A DNA stretch of 64,000 nucleotides from Ditylenchus dipsaci. Its lineage: Eukaryota; Nematoda; Chromadorea; Rhabditida; Anguinidae. Position numbers and translations under genes: made by a program. Shown piece by piece: positions 23,061 through 34,842 of the stretch. Below the pieces are notes generated by a model that searched no databases, had not been told where the DNA came from, and was given only the letters and a program-made list of their open reading frames with translations. Within the stretch, counting starts at the first letter, position 1. Every line of letters begins with the position of its first letter. The DNA lies in NCBI GenBank assembly GCA_004194705.1, contig SADC01001303.1, forward strand, positions 1 through 64,000. Reading direction: 5' to 3'.

Positions 23061-23275
23061 ACTTGGGATACTTTTTTACACTATTTCAAATCAAAATAAT
23101 ATGCGCCTCCTAGCTGTCTAAGTATTTAGCTAAAATCTTAAAATCAAAAAAGCAATAAACATCGTAGCTCTTCAAACCTCAAGAGGTAGCTTATTAGAGA
23201 GGGGGGAGGTCATATCAAAGAAAAGTCTTTGATGTGGGTCCCCCAAAAAGGCAAAAAATTTTTAAAAAGGTACCA

Positions 23276-23480
23276 CTGGTGCTAGTGTGTAATCCGGTGA
23301 AAATTTTGCCTTGGTCCCCCTGTTGATTTTTTCCATATTCTGCTTGGTCCCCTATTGTTTTTTAATGCTATTTTAATATAGTTTTCCAATCACCATAGTC
23401 TGCTCAATCACCATGATAACATTAAAAAAACAACAGGGGGGCAAGGAAAATTTGCAAAGGATTCTGCACCAGCGCCGTAG
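23276..23480. mobile_element. palindromic repeat with CCTTGGTCCCCC arms
   Basis: Arms GCCTTGGTCCCCCTGTTG and the inverse AACAACAGGGGGGCAAGG. Related palindromes are at 33194-33442 and 49448-49630. Confidence 0.6.
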
Positions 23481-23518
23481 CACTCCTGGTTACCCAAGAG
23501 GTACTATTTATTTGGTAA

Positions 23519-23915
23519 TACAGTCAAACCTCGATTTAACGACCCCTATCTCAAGTTCGCTCCCACCTAGGGTCTGACACTTTTTTTAACCCCATTTTCA
23601 AAATATTTTATCGATTCTTTTTTGACAGTCTGGTCGAAATTATCGTAAGGATTCCGATTTCGCCGATCGTTTTTCAGAAATTAAGTTTTTTCTAATTTTC
23701 AAAAAGAGGGTAGTTAAATCGAGGTTTTGATTTTTTAAAAGCGAAAACTCAAGGTTTTTGAAAAACAATCGGTAAAATTGGAATCCTTACAATATTTGAG
23801 ACCAGACTGTCAAAACAGAATCGATAAATTATTTCAAAAATGGGGTTAAAAAAGTGTCGGACCCTAGGTGGGAACGAACTTGAGGTGGGGGTCGTTAAAT
23901 CGAGGTTTGACTGTA
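23519..23915. mobile_element. P5: 397 bp TA-flanked pogo-like MITE
   Basis: Starts TACAGTCAAACCTCGATTTA and ends AAATCGAGGTTTGACTGTA. The inner arms GGGTCTGACAC and GTGTCGGACCC are shared with P6 and partly with the repeat near 62220. Confidence 0.85.
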
Positions 23916-24572
23916 TCCATAAATAGATTGACTTAACTTTTACATTTTCTAAGTTGAACTTTGCCTTGAGCTACAACCACATTTGTTGCCTATTTGCCAC
24001 ACTAGCATTATTTGTGCCTGATGTCTTAATCAATATATTCCTTTAAATCACTCATAATTTTATGTTCTCTCTTCACTTGGCAATACAATAAAAATGCCGC
24101 CAAAAATTTCAAACATTTTTAGACAAGAAATTAATTCATCTCAATCACCAACTATTTTCATAACCACAAGAAGGCATAAGTTTGTTCCTTTTGCTACCCC
24201 CCATGTTCTTTTGGTTCTATATCTCTCTTATGTTGGTTAGACATTTACACACAAGGCCAATTTTTGTGTATGCCCTTGTATAACAACCTTTTTGTGGTGC
24301 TCTTACTTTTGAGACTAATTTTTTTTAATTCAAGTGTTATAGTCCGAATTTGAATGTATAGTTTTACAAAAAATTTGCGCATTTTTTCCGATAAATATGA
24401 AAAATTACTTTTTCCAATTAAATTTCTCAAATTTTTAAGGAATATTTTTAGCATTTTATTATCATCCCTACGGATGATCCAACAAAAAATTGATCAAAAA
24501 CTTCTAAACAGCAAAATAAATTGATAATCCCTCAAAATTTATCCGCGAAAAATAAAAATTTTTTCGAGGTCA

Positions 24573-24752
24573 TCCGTGGATTTATTAATTTACCTAGCAA
24601 AATCAATGTATCAATGCAAGAAACGAATTCTAGGTATTCTAGAATAAGAGATAAAAACATTTTTCTCTCTCGAGTACACTTTTTTCCGAATAATTAAAGT
24701 ATCTAACTAGCTACCATTGATACATTGATTTGCTAGGAAAATTAATAAATCC
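24573..24752. mobile_element. 180 bp MITE with 38 bp arms
   Basis: GGATTTATTAATTTACCTAG and its near-perfect inverse CTAGGAAAATTAATAAATCC, continuing through ATCAATGTATCAATG. Confidence 0.75.
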
Positions 24753-25597
24753 ATGGCTGCTTCGGGGCAAACATTTACTAAAGTAAGCTAAAAATTATGG
24801 TTTGATTTCGAGAAACAATTTTATTAAGATGGAATATTCCAGTCTCCTAAATTTCTTCCATCTTTCAGGCGATTGGGCAATCCTACAAACGAAAAAATTA
24901 GCTGACTTTTTTTTATGAAAAAGCGGTGGGAGATCAGCTATTCGATGGGCTTTGTTTGCTTGACTTTTTTCACTGAGCTGATTCTCCATGAAACGGTAGA
25001 GATGATAATAAGACGAGAGTAGGGAAGGTTAGCCGGAATTTCCCAATTGAATTCAGCCTTCTCACCATACTGACAAAAAAACTTGTCTTGGATGAATTCC
25101 GGCTCTTGAAGTGTCGAGGAACGAAAACTGCCCAGAAATAGCTTTAATATTGAAAAAGCGACAACACTCTTCGAATGACCTAATTCGTTCAGTAACAGTG
25201 ACTAAAAAGGGAATGAATAAAAAAAAGACTAAAGAAGGTTAAATGATGGGAAATATAACATTACAGAGCAGTTGGGATAGTAGATAAGAACACAAAAACA
25301 ATGCATAATTGCAGTAAAGCAAGAAAAAAATACGACATTTCGAACAATTTCGCCCTCTGTATGTAACAATTCGGCGACGCTACTTGTATGTAAGGGTACA
25401 TAAGGGTACTTTTAGATTGAGCCAAAACTTAATTTTTGATTGACCAGAACCCAAAAATATACGACATTAGCTTTTTTCGTGGCTTAGGGGTTTATAGTAC
25501 ACTAGCGTCAACAATTTTATTTTTAATATTTTTTTTGCAAATTTTGTTTTGAATGCCTTCGCTGCAGGTTAGAGACTTTCATTTGAATTTTTTGACG
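24753..25597. other. stretch without a recognised gene
   Basis: Short open frames only; none shows a family motif. A small GTAAGGGTACATAAGGGTAC repeat lies at about 25390. Confidence 0.4.
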
Positions 25598-26253
25598 TTT
25601 AAAGGGCATGCTTACCTGTTTTGTTTTGTCCCGCCAATTGAAAAATTTTCCTTTTAACTTCTGTACGGATTTTTTCAGCGTAGTTTCTAACAAAACAAGG
25701 CCTGAAATCAAATTTTAGGCCTTTTTTTTGTTAGAAACCACGTTGAAAAATCCGTACAGTCAAACCTCGATAAGCCGGCACCCCCGAAAGTTCGTTTCAG
25801 CCTTGGTCTGACACTTTTTTTAAACCAATTTTTGAAAGCTTTTTTCAGTTTTGTTTTACAGTCTGGTCGGAAATGTCGTCAAGATTCCGATTTTGCCGAT
25901 CTTTTTCAAAAATCCTGCAATTCATCATTAAAAAGCAAAACCTTGATAAGCCGGCACCCCTTTTATGAAAAAGAAGTGCCGGCTTATCCAGGTTTTTTTA
26001 ACCCAAATTTTGTTTTCTTTTCAAAAAACGATCGGCAAAATCGGAATCATGACGATATTTCCGACCGACCAGACCGTAAAAACAGAACTGGAAAAAGCTT
26101 TCGAAAATCGGGTTAAAAAAGTGTCGGACCCAAGGCTGGAACGAACTTTTGAGGGTGCCGGCTTATCGAGGTTTGACTGTACAGAAGTTCAGTGATTAGG
26201 GAAAAAATTTGAATTGGCGGGGACAAAATGAAACAAGTTAGCATGCCCCTTTG
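25598..26253. mobile_element. D4 palindromic MITE interrupted by P6
   Basis: D4 outer arms: GTTTAAAGGGCATGC and GCATGCCCCTTTGA, with GAAAATTTTC, CTTCTGTACGG and TTTCTAACAAAACAAGGCC arms as in D2. P6 is inserted at 25755. Confidence 0.8.
25755..26181. mobile_element. P6: 427 bp TA-flanked pogo-like MITE nested in D4
   Basis: Starts TACAGTCAAACCTCGATAAG and ends TTATCGAGGTTTGACTGTA. Removing it with one TA rejoins D4 as AATCCGTACAGAAGTT, matching D2 at 8490 (AATCCGTACAGAATTC). Confidence 0.88.
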
Positions 26254-26406
26254 AATAAGATTGCATGGCATCTTTAATATAGAGCTTATAGCAGCAAATA
26301 TGACTGATTTATTTGTTGTCACTGATGGGTTATTAATATTGATCTGTTGTGGAATTAAATTTTAAAGTTTATTGAAATTAACTTAGTTACAGCTGTATTG
26401 TTGCAA

Positions 26407-26480
26407 ATGGCTAACGCGGGATCCATTCGAGCAGTCAATTCAACCTATGCTAATTACCAAAAACTAATTGAACATGAAGG
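26407..26480 (+). CDS. possible first exon of the large zinc-finger/MADF gene
   Basis: ATG then ANAGSIRAVNSTYANYQKLI and EHEG, ending at a GTAAAA donor. The splice phase does not match either open frame of the next candidate exon (28613), so the assignment is weak. Confidence 0.2.
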
Positions 26481-26714
26481 TAAAATAAATTAATTATGCG
26501 GGTACTAAACCATGATCTTTTGTCAATCATTTTACTAACCCTATTTTCCTACTTACGAAACTGATTTTTCTAAGTTCTCCCATGAACTCGTAGCCCTCAA
26601 ACTCTTGTGTCGACTATTTTGATAAGATTAGAAGAATATTAAGAAGAGATATATAGATGGAAATACCATTTGATTTATTCTGATACCACTATTTTAAGCC
26701 TTTTTTATCATATA

Positions 26715-26832
26715 TACAGTCGACTCTCGGACCATTTTAATATTTTTACTTCGGCTTTAGAAATTCAGCATAACAAAATTTCGATGTAAGAAACTCGTAC
26801 GACTGGTGCCACAGTTCGAGGGAGTTAACTAT
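26715..26832. mobile_element. degenerate P-type MITE
   Basis: Starts TACAGTCGACTCTCGGACC and ends GTTCGAGGGAGTTAACTATA; imperfect ends. Confidence 0.4.
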
Positions 26833-27329
26833 ATTTAGTGTATCTGTACCGTGTAACATCCGCATCCCCAAAAGTGACAAAATACATCTAAAATAAATGT
26901 TATTGCGAACTTTTTTTTTATCTGACAGCAATTAATTTACCTTTTTTGCTGCTAGACTTGCGTGTCTCTGAAATAGCTTTCCGCTTGATGTGGAAATTTT
27001 TTGGCTTTTCGTTCTTACAGAAACATGCTCGTTGCCGCAATGAGAATTTTACAAGTTTGAATGCGCGTGGCACACCTCTTTCACTGCGAAAATGTTTGAA
27101 TTATCTTAGGTTCTAGCTGCGGCTATGTCTTTTTGAAAATTGAGGTTTTACTTAACTAAAATTAGTTCTAAATATGTTCGCAATAAAGTGGTGTCCGCGC
27201 GCATACAAACGTATCAATTCTCATTGCCAGCGACGGCATGGTAAGACGGGCATCCTTTCAAGCTTTCTGGGTCTTCCGAAATATATACATTTTGTCACTT
27301 TTGAGGATAAAAATAATAGAGGTTAGAAA

Positions 27330-28181
27330 GGTTATCCGACTTTTGCGCGCCGACATTTGCGCCTTATATCGAGACTTGACTGTAACAAGTACATCAACCA
27401 TCGGGTTAGTAGGTGGATAAACTAAATTTAACTTTGATTCAAGCGGGTTTTATGTGTGTACCTCATCCAAAACCATGAGCACTATTTTAAAAGATCAAAA
27501 TACATTTTATCAGACAAATTACCAGTGGACTCGGGACAGACCCTTCCCGGACTGCTAAAAAAAGTAAAAATTGCCACAGGTGAACATCCAGATTACCACT
27601 TGTACCCGAATATGGATTGAGTGGACCAAAACCGTTAACTCTCTTATTTCAACCTCTCCACTAGTATTCATATACGAGATATATCCATCCATCCACTACC
27701 TCGGCATTATGTACCGCTACCTGGGTACTACCCCTAAGGATTTCCTGGACGCCCTAAGGGCATGAAACTACTGCAGAACTGGGTTTCTGCAAGTCAAATC
27801 GCTGTTTTTGCATCATAAAACCGTGTTCAGGACACAATTCTAGTAAAGGTACAATGATTTTTAATTACTTACAGATAATTCCAAAATTTTGAGTTCTCGA
27901 GGTGAATATCCATGTAAGAGAGGTACCAGGGGGTTTTCTTACGCACCCTGAGCTTAATGGTCGACTTATGACTGTTTTTAAGAAATATGATGTCTACTAC
28001 CACCATGATTCGAACTTGTAACCTCAAAAATTTAGAGGGTGAATCTATCGGAGGGTGAAATTTACCGCCACCCAAACATTGTTGCTAATTTGGTGGTTCA
28101 CTTGAAGTCCAGATATGAAAATGTATTCTGGCGCGCAAATGTCGGGGCGCAAATTTCGTGGCGAGCAAATGTCGGATAACC
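27330..28181. mobile_element. T4: 852 bp element with repeated GACATTTGCGC ends
   Basis: Left end GGTTATCCGACTTTTGCGCG with a second GACATTTGCGCC. Right end GCAAATGTCGGATAACC preceded by two more such units. GTTAGAAA is duplicated at 27322-27329 and 28182-28189. The interior carries the ACCTGGGTAC-type minisatellite (27570-27760) and a tRNA-like B-box motif (ATTCGAAC, about 28010), shared with 39950-41400. Confidence 0.85.
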
Positions 28182-28612
28182 GTTAGAAATATTGTATTCA
28201 CCTTCAATACTTGACTTTTACTATATTTTTCGGTAAAATTTTGCAGACCGGTGTTAAATTATAGTTTTTAGGAGCCACCTTTATGATCACTATTAAAACA
28301 GATCTTGGAATTCGTTACCGGTGTGAGGATTGCATGGCCAGCTGATAGTGGATCCAATCACTAAGCAGAGGAAGGTGTTGCAACCCACACTTGTCCCAAA
28401 ATGGTTGAGGTAGCCAATAAAAGATTGTTTTTGTACATAAATACAAATTTTAAGAAAGCTGACTTAGCACAAGACTCGCCACTATCACCTGATAAAGAAG
28501 AAGAAATTAAATCCCATTGACCCCTACTCTCAACACTTCCACCAATTCCTCCACTGTGTAAAACAATTTTGTGTTTTGACTCGAAAATATTTTGATTTTA
28601 ACTGTATTTTAG

Positions 28613-28789
28613 GGCAAGTGGAACCCTTTCATTCAGAGAGTTCCAAGAAAATGCAGCTATACGGAATCTATTGGACGAATATGGCAAAGATCGGATAAAA
28701 GAGCTGCACGTAGAGATCATGAGGATCACCAAACAGTCAATCACTATTCAGAAACTCAGGCGTTCATTAAATTGACTGAGGATGTTAAG
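28613..28789 (+). CDS. candidate exon, large gene
   Basis: TTTTAG acceptor to AAG|GTAATC donor. Two frames are open. One gives FREFQENAAIRNLLDEYGKD then RIKELHVEIMRITKQSITIQ, a heptad-like coiled coil, but stops just before the donor. The other ends FIKLTEDVK in phase 0 and joins exon 32628. A single-base break inside the exon would reconcile them. Confidence 0.4.
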
Positions 28790-29397
28790 GTAATCGTTGC
28801 ATTTTGTAGATATAATACAAGGTGGACATGAAAATTTTCCGAAAGGCTCCAAAGACATTCGGCTGAAAAAGACATTTTCTAGGCATAAAAGGCCCTTTTA
28901 TTCCATGCTTATTGCCTTTTTAACTTTTATGACTGAAGTTTCAAAAATAAAAAGTATTTGAGTTTCCGAAAAGGGATAATTTTTTTGAAATCCGAGCTTT
29001 TGAACCGGAACGGACCCCGTAAATTTCAATAATTTCCCAAAATGTCGTATTTTCGAGATTTTTTTCGAGTGCTCAAAAAGTCTTTTGCTTAGTTAATAAG
29101 ACACCATTTTCCGGGAACCAGTCACTTCTTTCCCGGACATTTCTTTCCCGACACTTCTTTCCCGACACTTCTTTCCCGACACTTCTTTCCCGACACTTCT
29201 TTCCCGACACTTCTTTCCGACACTTCTTTCCCGGACAGTTCTTTCCCGGACATTTCTTCCCGGACAGTTCTTTCCCGGACTTTTCTTTCCCGACACTTCT
29301 GTCCCATTTCCAACTTTTCTTATAAGTTTGTTTGTCATGTAAAAGACTTCTATAACTTAAATATTTTTATTATATAATTAAACATCAGTTCTACTGG

Positions 29398-29742
29398 ATG
29401 ATCCATCCACCAACCAAACCGAGTGGTCGCTCACCTGAAGCAATTTTTTTTTCACTTTTTACGCTCCAAAACCTATTTTCTGGACTAATTCGGGCATGCT
29501 GAAGATGGTTTGATAGTGGTAAAATGCCGTTTTGTAGGGTATTTTTGAGTTTTGGTAAATCGTGTTTTGGCAAAATCAATTATATCCCAATGCTTAAAAA
29601 ATACCATACAAAACCCTATTTTACTATTATCAAACCATCTTCAGCATGCCCGAATTAGTCTAGAAAACAGGTTTGGAACATGAAAAACATAAAAAAAATT
29701 TGATCCAAATGGACGACCATTTGGTTTGGTTGGTTCATGGAT
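29398..29742. mobile_element. M2: palindromic MITE
   Basis: Arms ATCCATCCACCAACCAAACC and its approximate inverse, inner GCATGCTGAAGATGGTTTGA and TCAAACCATCTTCAGCATGC. Nested in T5. Confidence 0.8.
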
Positions 29743-29879
29743 TATGCAGTAGAACTGAAGTTGGATCATAGAAAAACATTTTTAATTTTAAAAGTTCTGT
29801 ACAAGATGAAAATATTACTACCCGGGTACCAACCACTACCTGAGTTCCCCAACCTGGGACGAATACCTGGGTACAACAA

Positions 29880-29955
29880 AACCAAGTGGTCGACCACTTG
29901 GGGCGAAAAAAATTTTCATTCTTTTTCGCTCCAAGTGGTCGACAACTTGGTTTTG
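29880..29955. repeat. miniature M-type hairpin
   Basis: AACCAAGTGGTCGACCACTT, a short AAAAATTTTCATTCTTTTT core, then CCAAGTGGTCGACAACTTGG. These are just the terminal 20 bp arms of the M family with almost no interior. Confidence 0.65.
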
Positions 29956-30703
29956 GTGGTCCAGCTGGCCAGGTAGTACCTACCCGGAATATTGGGATTT
30001 CGGTGCGTGATTTCGGAGTTTTGGTTTCATTTAACCCAATCTGGATACCCTTCCAGGTCGATGGTACCCAAGTGGGGGATACCTAGTAGGGGTATTCAAG
30101 CGAGTGTACCCAGGCGGTTGTACTCAAGCAGTGGTACTTATGTAGTGATAGCTAGGCACACCTCGAATAGGATACAAATAACTAGTAGTGTTTACTAAGC
30201 TGTGATAATCAAATAAGCTTTAAAGAGACCTTTCGGACGAGACTTTGGTGTGTAGACATGACGCGAATGCGGCTGGCGCTTTCCTGGTTTGTTATTACAA
30301 CGTTGTTGCACACGCAATGAAACATTCTGGGTTCATAATCCTTAGACGTTGCAGCTCTAAAAATTAAATTTCGGATAATGTGCAAATTATAAGAAAATTT
30401 GGAAATGGACAGAAGTGTCGGGAAAGAAAAGTCCGGAAAGAACTGCCCGGGAAAGAAATGTCCGGGAAAGAACTGTCCGGGAAAGAAATGTCCGGGAAAG
30501 AACTGTCCGGGAAAGAAGTGTCGGGAAAGAAGTGTCGGGAAAGAAGTGTCGGAAAAGAAATGTCCGGGAAAGAAGTGTCATGTACCCCATTTTCCTACTG
30601 TACCGGTTTTAAAAGTTTTTCTTAAATAAAAGCATGTGGCGCAGCAATTAATTTTTTGTGTTAGGTAGAATTTCAAGTTACAAGTGGAGTGCTTGAAAAT
30701 TCC

Positions 30704-32515
30704 GAACGACTATCAGTTCGTGACCATTTTGATTCGTGACTATCGATTCGTGACCGTATCGATTCGTGACTATCGATTCGTGACCGTATCGATTCGTGAC
30801 TATCGATTCGTGACTATCGGTTCGTGACCATATCGATTCGTGACTATCGGTTCGTGACCATATCGATTCGTGACCCTATTGACTCGTGACTTGTCTTGTA
30901 ATAAGTGATTTCTTTGCTCCTGCCGTTAGTCCAACTTTACTTCATCAAAATTTTCTTTTGCTGTCTCGTATTTCAGTTTTTGACTATTTACTCTCGACTT
31001 GAACTTCTTCATTTTTAAGCTTGTTTTTTGTTGCCTGCCTTTTTTACTTCCGTACAGTTTTTTACGCTCTCTTTCTTCAGTTCTGTATCTACAAAATTGT
31101 GAACAATGTTTTGTTATATACTCTTTTTCAGATGTCTTCAATAAATTTTGCTTATTCAAACAGAATCGGGAACAAAAAATTGGCTGTCACGGAATTCTCT
31201 TCAGACAAGGATAGCAAATGTTACACTTGGTCGGTCTTTGGGAAGAAACCAGCCCGCTCTGATGGAGTTAGATTGATTTACTACGCTTGCACTGGATGTC
31301 GTTCCCTTAGAGATGGCTGGAAGAAAGACAAGCTGGAATGTGCTAACCGTCCACTGCCAATCATGAAAGCTGATGGAGCTAAGGAACTTGATCGACAAGG
31401 AGTCCAGCAATCCTCATTTTTGTCAGCCAAAGAAGCTCAGCGAGGCATCATTTATTTAATTTTATTTCCGTTTTTATCTGTACTATTTCAAGGTAGAAGG
31501 ACTGAACGTCAGACGCAGCATGCAAGCAGAATTGGCTAGTGGATCAAATGAATCGGTAGCGTCGGTTGCAGTCAGGGTGGAAAGGAAGCTTTTAGTCAAT
31601 AACGCTGGCAAGTCTAAAAGTATTTACTTTTATTTTTTGTGTACTATTTTCTTACAATTTTTTGCTAGTGTATCAGCAAGAAGCCCGACAAGCAGCAATT
31701 GCCAATAAAAATGCTTCTTCTTAAGCCTTGATTCGTGCACAAAAGACAAGATTCCCCAGAATCGATGACTTTGGTGATCTGTTGAATGACGACAATTTTC
31801 TCCTCAGATGCACTCAGAGAGGATCTATGCCCGGAAACGTCAACTATGGTGAAAAGTTAGTTCTTTTTGCAGGTAAATTTTTCTCGAAATTTTTCTTCTC
31901 ATGCTGCTCATGTTTCAGACGAACACATGCTCATCTTCTGCTCTCCGCGCCAATCGTTCTATTTCAAAAGTTCAAAGGAGATTGTCTGTGATGGGAACTA
32001 TAAGTTGGCATTTATCGCTGAAGACGTCGAGATGGATGAAGATGAGGAAGACAGATTGGCCGTAGCCAAGATTCAAGAAGACATGTGGTGAATTAATATT
32101 GTCCACTCGTATATTGTTGTTGTAACTTCGCCCGTTTATGATTGTTATCTCATTGTTGGAACTTTTTATTGTGAGTTGTACATTTGAAAGATCGAATAAA
32201 CTTAACTCATATTTGATAAGAAATGATGTCTTAAGTAAGTCTTAAATGAAATAGTTGTGAATAGTCAAAAACTGAAATACGAGACAGCAAAAGAAAATTT
32301 TGATGAAGTAAAAGTTGGACTAACGGCAGGAGCAAAGAAATCACTTATTACAAGACAAGTCACGAGTCAATAGGGTCACGAATCGATATGGTCACGAACC
32401 GATAGTCACGAATCGATATGGTCACGAACCGATAGTCACGAATCGATATGGTCACGAATCGATAGTCACGAATCGATAGTCACGAATCAAAATGGTCACG
32501 AACTGATACTTTACC
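30704..32515. mobile_element. T6: tandem-repeat-ended element with truncated MULE gene
   Basis: Left array (30712-30890) of TATCGATTCGTGACCGTATC units and inverse right array (32350-32510). The inverted homology continues inward through TTTCTTTGCTCCTGCCGTTA and CTGTCTCGTATTTCAG to about 30980 and 32265. AAAATTCC (extending to AAAATTCCGA) is duplicated at 30696-30703 and 32516-32523. It lies about 115 bp from T5. Confidence 0.85.
31131..32091 (+). pseudogene. truncated MULE-type transposase N-terminus
   Basis: Four exon-like blocks. The first (from ATG 31131) has VRLIYYACTGCRSLRDGWKK, a zinc-ribbon-like CxxC. The second (about 31494-31615) has RRSMQAELASGSNESVASVA. The third has YQQEARQAAIANKNASS, a TAA stop, then ALIRAQKTRFPRIDDFGDLL. 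The fourth (31920-32091) has MLIFCSPRQSFYFKSSKEIV then CDGNYKLAF, like the 'L.iF.S......W..DGTFK' start of MULE catalytic domains. The protein then ends in an acidic tail (DVEMDEDEEDRLAVAKIQED) and TGA. The rest of the catalytic domain is absent. The first intron would need a GC or read-through donor. Confidence 0.55.
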
Positions 32516-32627
32516 AAAATTCCGAGCGTTCAGCAACCCTATCCCTGATTTAAAAAATAATGTCCAAATTCGCTCATACATAAACCTTTTAATTCTGAGA
32601 AAACTATCTCCAACTATGTTTTTTTAG

Positions 32628-33013
32628 CCTGAAGTAAGCGTTGAAAGTGTGGAACAACCAGGTCCATCCACTTCTTCAAGTATAACAATCCCAGCTCCAG
32701 TTCTCGAACCACCTCCAGTCATGTACGCACCACCAGCCGCCACCAAAATGGATGAGGCTACAGCCAGGGCTCGTTTTCTGAACGACTTGCAAGCCAGTTT
32801 TTCCAGTCTGACCAACTGGGTCAACAATCCTCGGACCATGAGCCACGAGGTTTATGCCAAGAATGTGGAGAAGGCGTCCATGAAGCGGTTGTCTTTTCGG
32901 TTCGAATTGAAGCCAGAGGAGATGGAGGATGGCAGGGTGGTGCAGCGACTGGTCAAGTCTGGCATGGACACTTTTATACTGCCGGTGGAGGAGATTTTTG
33001 ATGTTATACACAG
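32628..33013 (+). CDS. large gene exon: linker and start of HHCC domain
   Basis: Opens PEVSVESVEQPGPSTSSSIT. A Pro-rich stretch follows, then FELKPEEMEDGRVVQRLVKS and PVEEIFDVIHR. The last His begins the zinc-binding motif completed in the next exon. It ends in phase 2 at CAG|GTGGGC and joins exon 34375 in frame. This is the best-supported exon on this stretch: 128 codons without a stop. Confidence 0.7.
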
Positions 33014-33193
33014 GTGGGCTTCATACATTTTGGTTAGTCCAACTAAAGTAGTAGGTATGGCCACACAAAGAAGGGGACGAATCTGACAGTTTGATATATT
33101 ATGAGCCTTTTGTTTGTTTATAGTCATTATATTGATTTTGCCCTCCGTACATTTACTCTATGTCATTGCTATAGTGATTGATAAGAATAATGG

Positions 33194-33442
33194 GTTCTAG
33201 TAAACAATACGTTTCCATTTTTTGACTTGGTCCCCCCTGTTGTTTTTTATTGAAAAACAGCTTGGTCCCCCCTGTGTTTTGAAGGTGATCATGGTTAAGG
33301 TGATTATGTTAACCACAATCACCATCATCACTGCAATCACCATAATAACAAACCATAATGGACAGGGGGACCAAGCTGTTTTTCAATAAAAAACAACAGG
33401 GGACCAAGGCAAAAAATGGAAACGTATTGTTTACTAGAGCCG
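33194..33442. mobile_element. palindromic MITE in intron
   Basis: Arms TTCTAGTAAACAATACG and CGTATTGTTTACTAGAG, then CTTGGTCCCCCCTGTTG and AACAACAGGGGACCAAG. Confidence 0.75.
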
Positions 33443-34028
33443 GATAATGTTCAGAATATTTATCGCTCAGTAAACCTATAGTTTCGGATTTAGCAAAAGA
33501 CACTTCGTAAGTTTCATGATTTGGAAATTTTTTATTTCAAACGGCGCATAGAAAAGTTTTGGGGTTTTTCTATTTTTTTGTATTTTTGTACACCCTCACA
33601 AGTTTGTTCCCACTTGGAGTCCTACACTTTTTATCTCGATTTTCGAAATGTTTTACTAGTTATGATTCACCAGTATAATCCGAAATGTTCAAATCTAAAA
33701 TCCTTTCATTTTTCTCGATAAATCGACACCTGATTTTCAAAAAGGGTGCCGAGTTGACTGTAAAGTCAAACCTCAATATAGTCAATAGTCACACTGTTTG
33801 GATCCGATAAATTTGGCTACCAGACAATTTCCAATACTTTTTTGTTGAATTCGTGCGAAACAACCGAAGTGACCGAAAAAAATGTTGGAAAATGTCGCGC
33901 GGAAAAATTGTAAAAACGATAGGAAAAAGACTATTTTACTTTTTAGCAATCCCCTTTTTAGTTTTCTATTGATAAGCTACCTAGCATTTCTAAAGCTCCA
34001 TACCTTTCTCTCACAACCTTTTTACTGT

Positions 34029-34185
34029 TACAGTCGAATCTGCATAAACCGCCACCCTAAAGTCACCCGATTTAGTCAGACACACAACATTTATAGGCAA
34101 ATGGCACTCCAATAAACCTCCACCTCCAATAAGCGGCCACCAAATCGGCGTTATCAAGGGTGGCGGTTATACAGGTTCAAATGTA
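34029..34185. mobile_element. P7: P-type MITE in intron
   Basis: Starts TACAGTCGAATCTGCATAAA and ends GTTATACAGGTTCAAATGTA; interior arms CCGCCACCCT and GGGTGGCGG. Confidence 0.55.
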
Positions 34186-34374
34186 GTAGCTTAAGGCTTG
34201 TGAAAGACATCAGCCGTTCTATCTGTGGTGGAACTGTTCCTAAGGAAAATAGTTCCTGGGGTGCTGAGAGCTGTTCTTTTAGAGTTCTAGTCTAAAGCGT
34301 TAAAAAAGGAATCCCATAAGCCTAAAAATCGACCCTCTAATTTGGAAATATAATCCCAATTCACCATATTTCAG

Positions 34375-34842
34375 AGCCCATATCTCCAACAATCACGCCA
34401 AAAGGAAGACCCTCTACAAACTTCTCTCTAAACGCTATTTCAATGTGTCCGAGAGAACCATCAAAATATACATAAACATCTGCTCAGAGTGCACTCGCCA
34501 ACCAGTGGACAAACTAGAGCTCTCCTCCGACTCCTCCACCCTTGAGGCATCCAAACTAGCAGGGGTTGAGTGCACTCCAGAGAAGAAGATGCAACAGCAG
34601 GAAGTCAACAGTCCTAGCTCTTCTAAACAAGTGGTCAGACTGGACCCTGAATTAGCTAGAAGGGCGGCTATGGCAGCCGCTGATGGTCTAGCCAAGTATA
34701 TCAACAGTTCACCCAAATTTGCCACAAATCCGCTGCGAATGCCTTCTGAAATGTTTATACAGAGACAACCGGCAACTCGAAGGGAGTCGGCTGCTAGCTT
34801 CGAGGGTTTGATGTCTCCGGAGAAAGAGAATATCAACTGGTG
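34375..34842 (+). CDS. large gene exon: HHCC domain and Ser-rich linker
   Basis: Continues from exon 32628: AHISNNHAKRKTLYKLLSKR then YFNVSERTIKIYINICSECT. With the preceding IHR this gives H..x..H....C..C, the zinc-binding (integrase H2C2-like) module found in integrases and in host proteins derived from them. Downstream are SSDSSTLEASKL, an Ala-rich helix (ARRAAMAAADGLAKYI) and Ser/Arg stretches. Donor at about 34839 or 34842, phase 2. A 20 bp hairpin (GTTTCGTCAAAA arms) follows at 34866-34911. Confidence 0.7.

Larger units (their letters stand above)
29113..30587. mobile_element. T5: tandem-repeat-ended element (TTTCCCGGACA units)
   Basis: Left array (29125-29305) repeats CACTTCTTTCCCGACACTTC and TTCTTTCCCGGACA; right array (30408-30580) is the inverse. 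CATTTTCC is duplicated at 29105-29112 and 30588-30595. The interior is itself composite: M2 (29398-29742), a short perfect-type hairpin (29880-29955) and an ACCTGGGTAC minisatellite (29813-30190). Long open frames across the arrays are repeat artefacts. Confidence 0.88.

Noticed and set aside
29093..30629. Several open frames of 60-80 codons on both strands rich in RERSVGKE or GKKCPGKN
   Set aside because: They are translations of the TTTCCCGGACA tandem arrays at the ends of T5, open in many frames at once because of the repeat period.
30712..30890. CRISPR-like array of TATCGATTCGTGACC units
   Set aside because: Repeats are contiguous without unique spacers, and an inverse copy ends the same element; a eukaryotic transposon end.
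31021..31539. 172-codon frame starting MFFVACLFYF as a membrane protein
   Set aside because: The hydrophobic start is the pyrimidine-rich intron upstream of the TTTCAG|ATG at 31131; the real signal begins there.
32649..33127. Minus-strand frames across 32676-33127
   Set aside because: Shadows of the well-supported plus-strand exon 32628-33013.
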